A DNA stretch of 5,506 bases from CAUPWF01 sp964367905. Its GTDB lineage: Bacteria > Bacillota > Clostridia > Lachnospirales > Lachnospiraceae. Position numbers and translations under genes: made by a program. The notes under the pieces are model-generated. The model worked only from the letters and a program-made list of their open reading frames with translations, was not told the origin of the DNA and ran no database searches. The number at the start of each line of letters is the position of its first letter. Position 1 is the first letter of the stretch. Of the stretch, positions 5,405 through 5,506 are shown piece by piece. The stretch is from positions 1-5,506 of the forward strand of contig CAYIZP010000088.1 of assembly GCA_964367905.1 (NCBI GenBank), read 5' to 3'.

Positions 5405-5435
5405 GGACTTATTCACAGATAAGATGTAATTCACA

Positions 5436-5506
5436 TTACAATTCTTTTCGTTTGTACATAGCAAGTGAAACAAAATATGAAATAATAAACAGTGCCACTG
5501 CAAGAA
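5436..5506 (-). CDS. C-terminal end of a membrane permease (partial)
   Basis: Only the last 22 codons lie in the window, ending at the TAA at 5436-5438. They read LAVALFIISYFVSLAMYKRK followed by EL: one hydrophobic membrane segment and then a short basic cytoplasmic tail. This ending is typical of ABC-type permeases, including FtsX-like and ABC-2 types, but the fragment is too short to name a family. It lies about 90 bp upstream of the regulator start in the same direction, and a separate promoter follows it. A 6-bp inverted repeat (TGTAAT-TCAC-ATTACA, 5425-5440) overlaps its stop codon and lacks the T-run of a terminator. Confidence 0.55.
   Translation of the reverse strand, partial: LAVALFIISYFVSLAMYKRKEL

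Noticed and set aside
5398..5435. Three TTCACA copies above the regulator promoter
   Set aside because: The spacings (14 and 18 bp) are irregular and the motif is short, so chance in AT-rich DNA cannot be excluded.
1..5506. CRISPR array, tRNA or rRNA genes
   Set aside because: I saw no regularly spaced repeats and no tRNA- or rRNA-like sequence on either strand.

Overview
The window looks like an accessory region of a low-GC Gram-positive anaerobe, most likely a gut Clostridia/Lachnospiraceae-type genome. This rests on the AT-rich composition, strong AGGAGG-type ribosome binding sites, an agr-type peptide signalling locus, an Rpn-family nuclease and an IS3-type insertion sequence. Every gene I can support is on the minus strand, so the region reads from the right end to the left.

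Layout in transcription order. 5436-5506 is the last 22 codons of a membrane permease. 5348-4975 is a dead response regulator: an AgrA/LytTR-type receiver with a nonsense codon, an 11-bp tandem duplication that shifts the frame, and loss of its whole C-terminal half. 4980-4477 is the remnant of an IS3-family element, truncated at its 5' end and internally deleted. 4500-3601 is a histidine kinase of the AgrC type, cut down to its last two membrane segments and an intact cytoplasmic kinase core. 3599-3532 is a promoter with two LytTR-style direct repeats. 3506-2901 is agrB. 2904-2785 is a 39-codon agrD that overlaps the agrB stop. 2734-2330 is a small secreted protein of unknown function. 2320-2261 is a terminator-like hairpin. 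2240-1341 is a chimeric frame joining a lipoprotein N-terminus to an ABC-2-type permease fragment. 1383-811 is an ABC ATPase that has lost its start. 768-740 is a good promoter, and 547-1 is the N-terminal 182 codons of an Rpn-family PD-(D/E)XK nuclease.

The coherent system is an agr-like quorum-sensing locus. AgrB would process and export the AgrD peptide, the AgrC/AgrA pair would have sensed it, and the LytTR repeats upstream of agrB would have closed the positive loop. Downstream lie a secreted protein and lipoprotein/permease/ATPase genes that are plausible outputs. The signal-making genes (agrB, agrD) and the promoter repeats look intact, while the receiving half has been wrecked by the IS and by deletions. 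The transporter genes at the other end carry two further deletion-type joins.

The most notable item is agrD. It has serine where clostridial AgrD peptides usually have the ring-forming cysteine, which predicts a lactone rather than a thiolactone signal. All function calls come from reading motifs by eye; no database search was possible.
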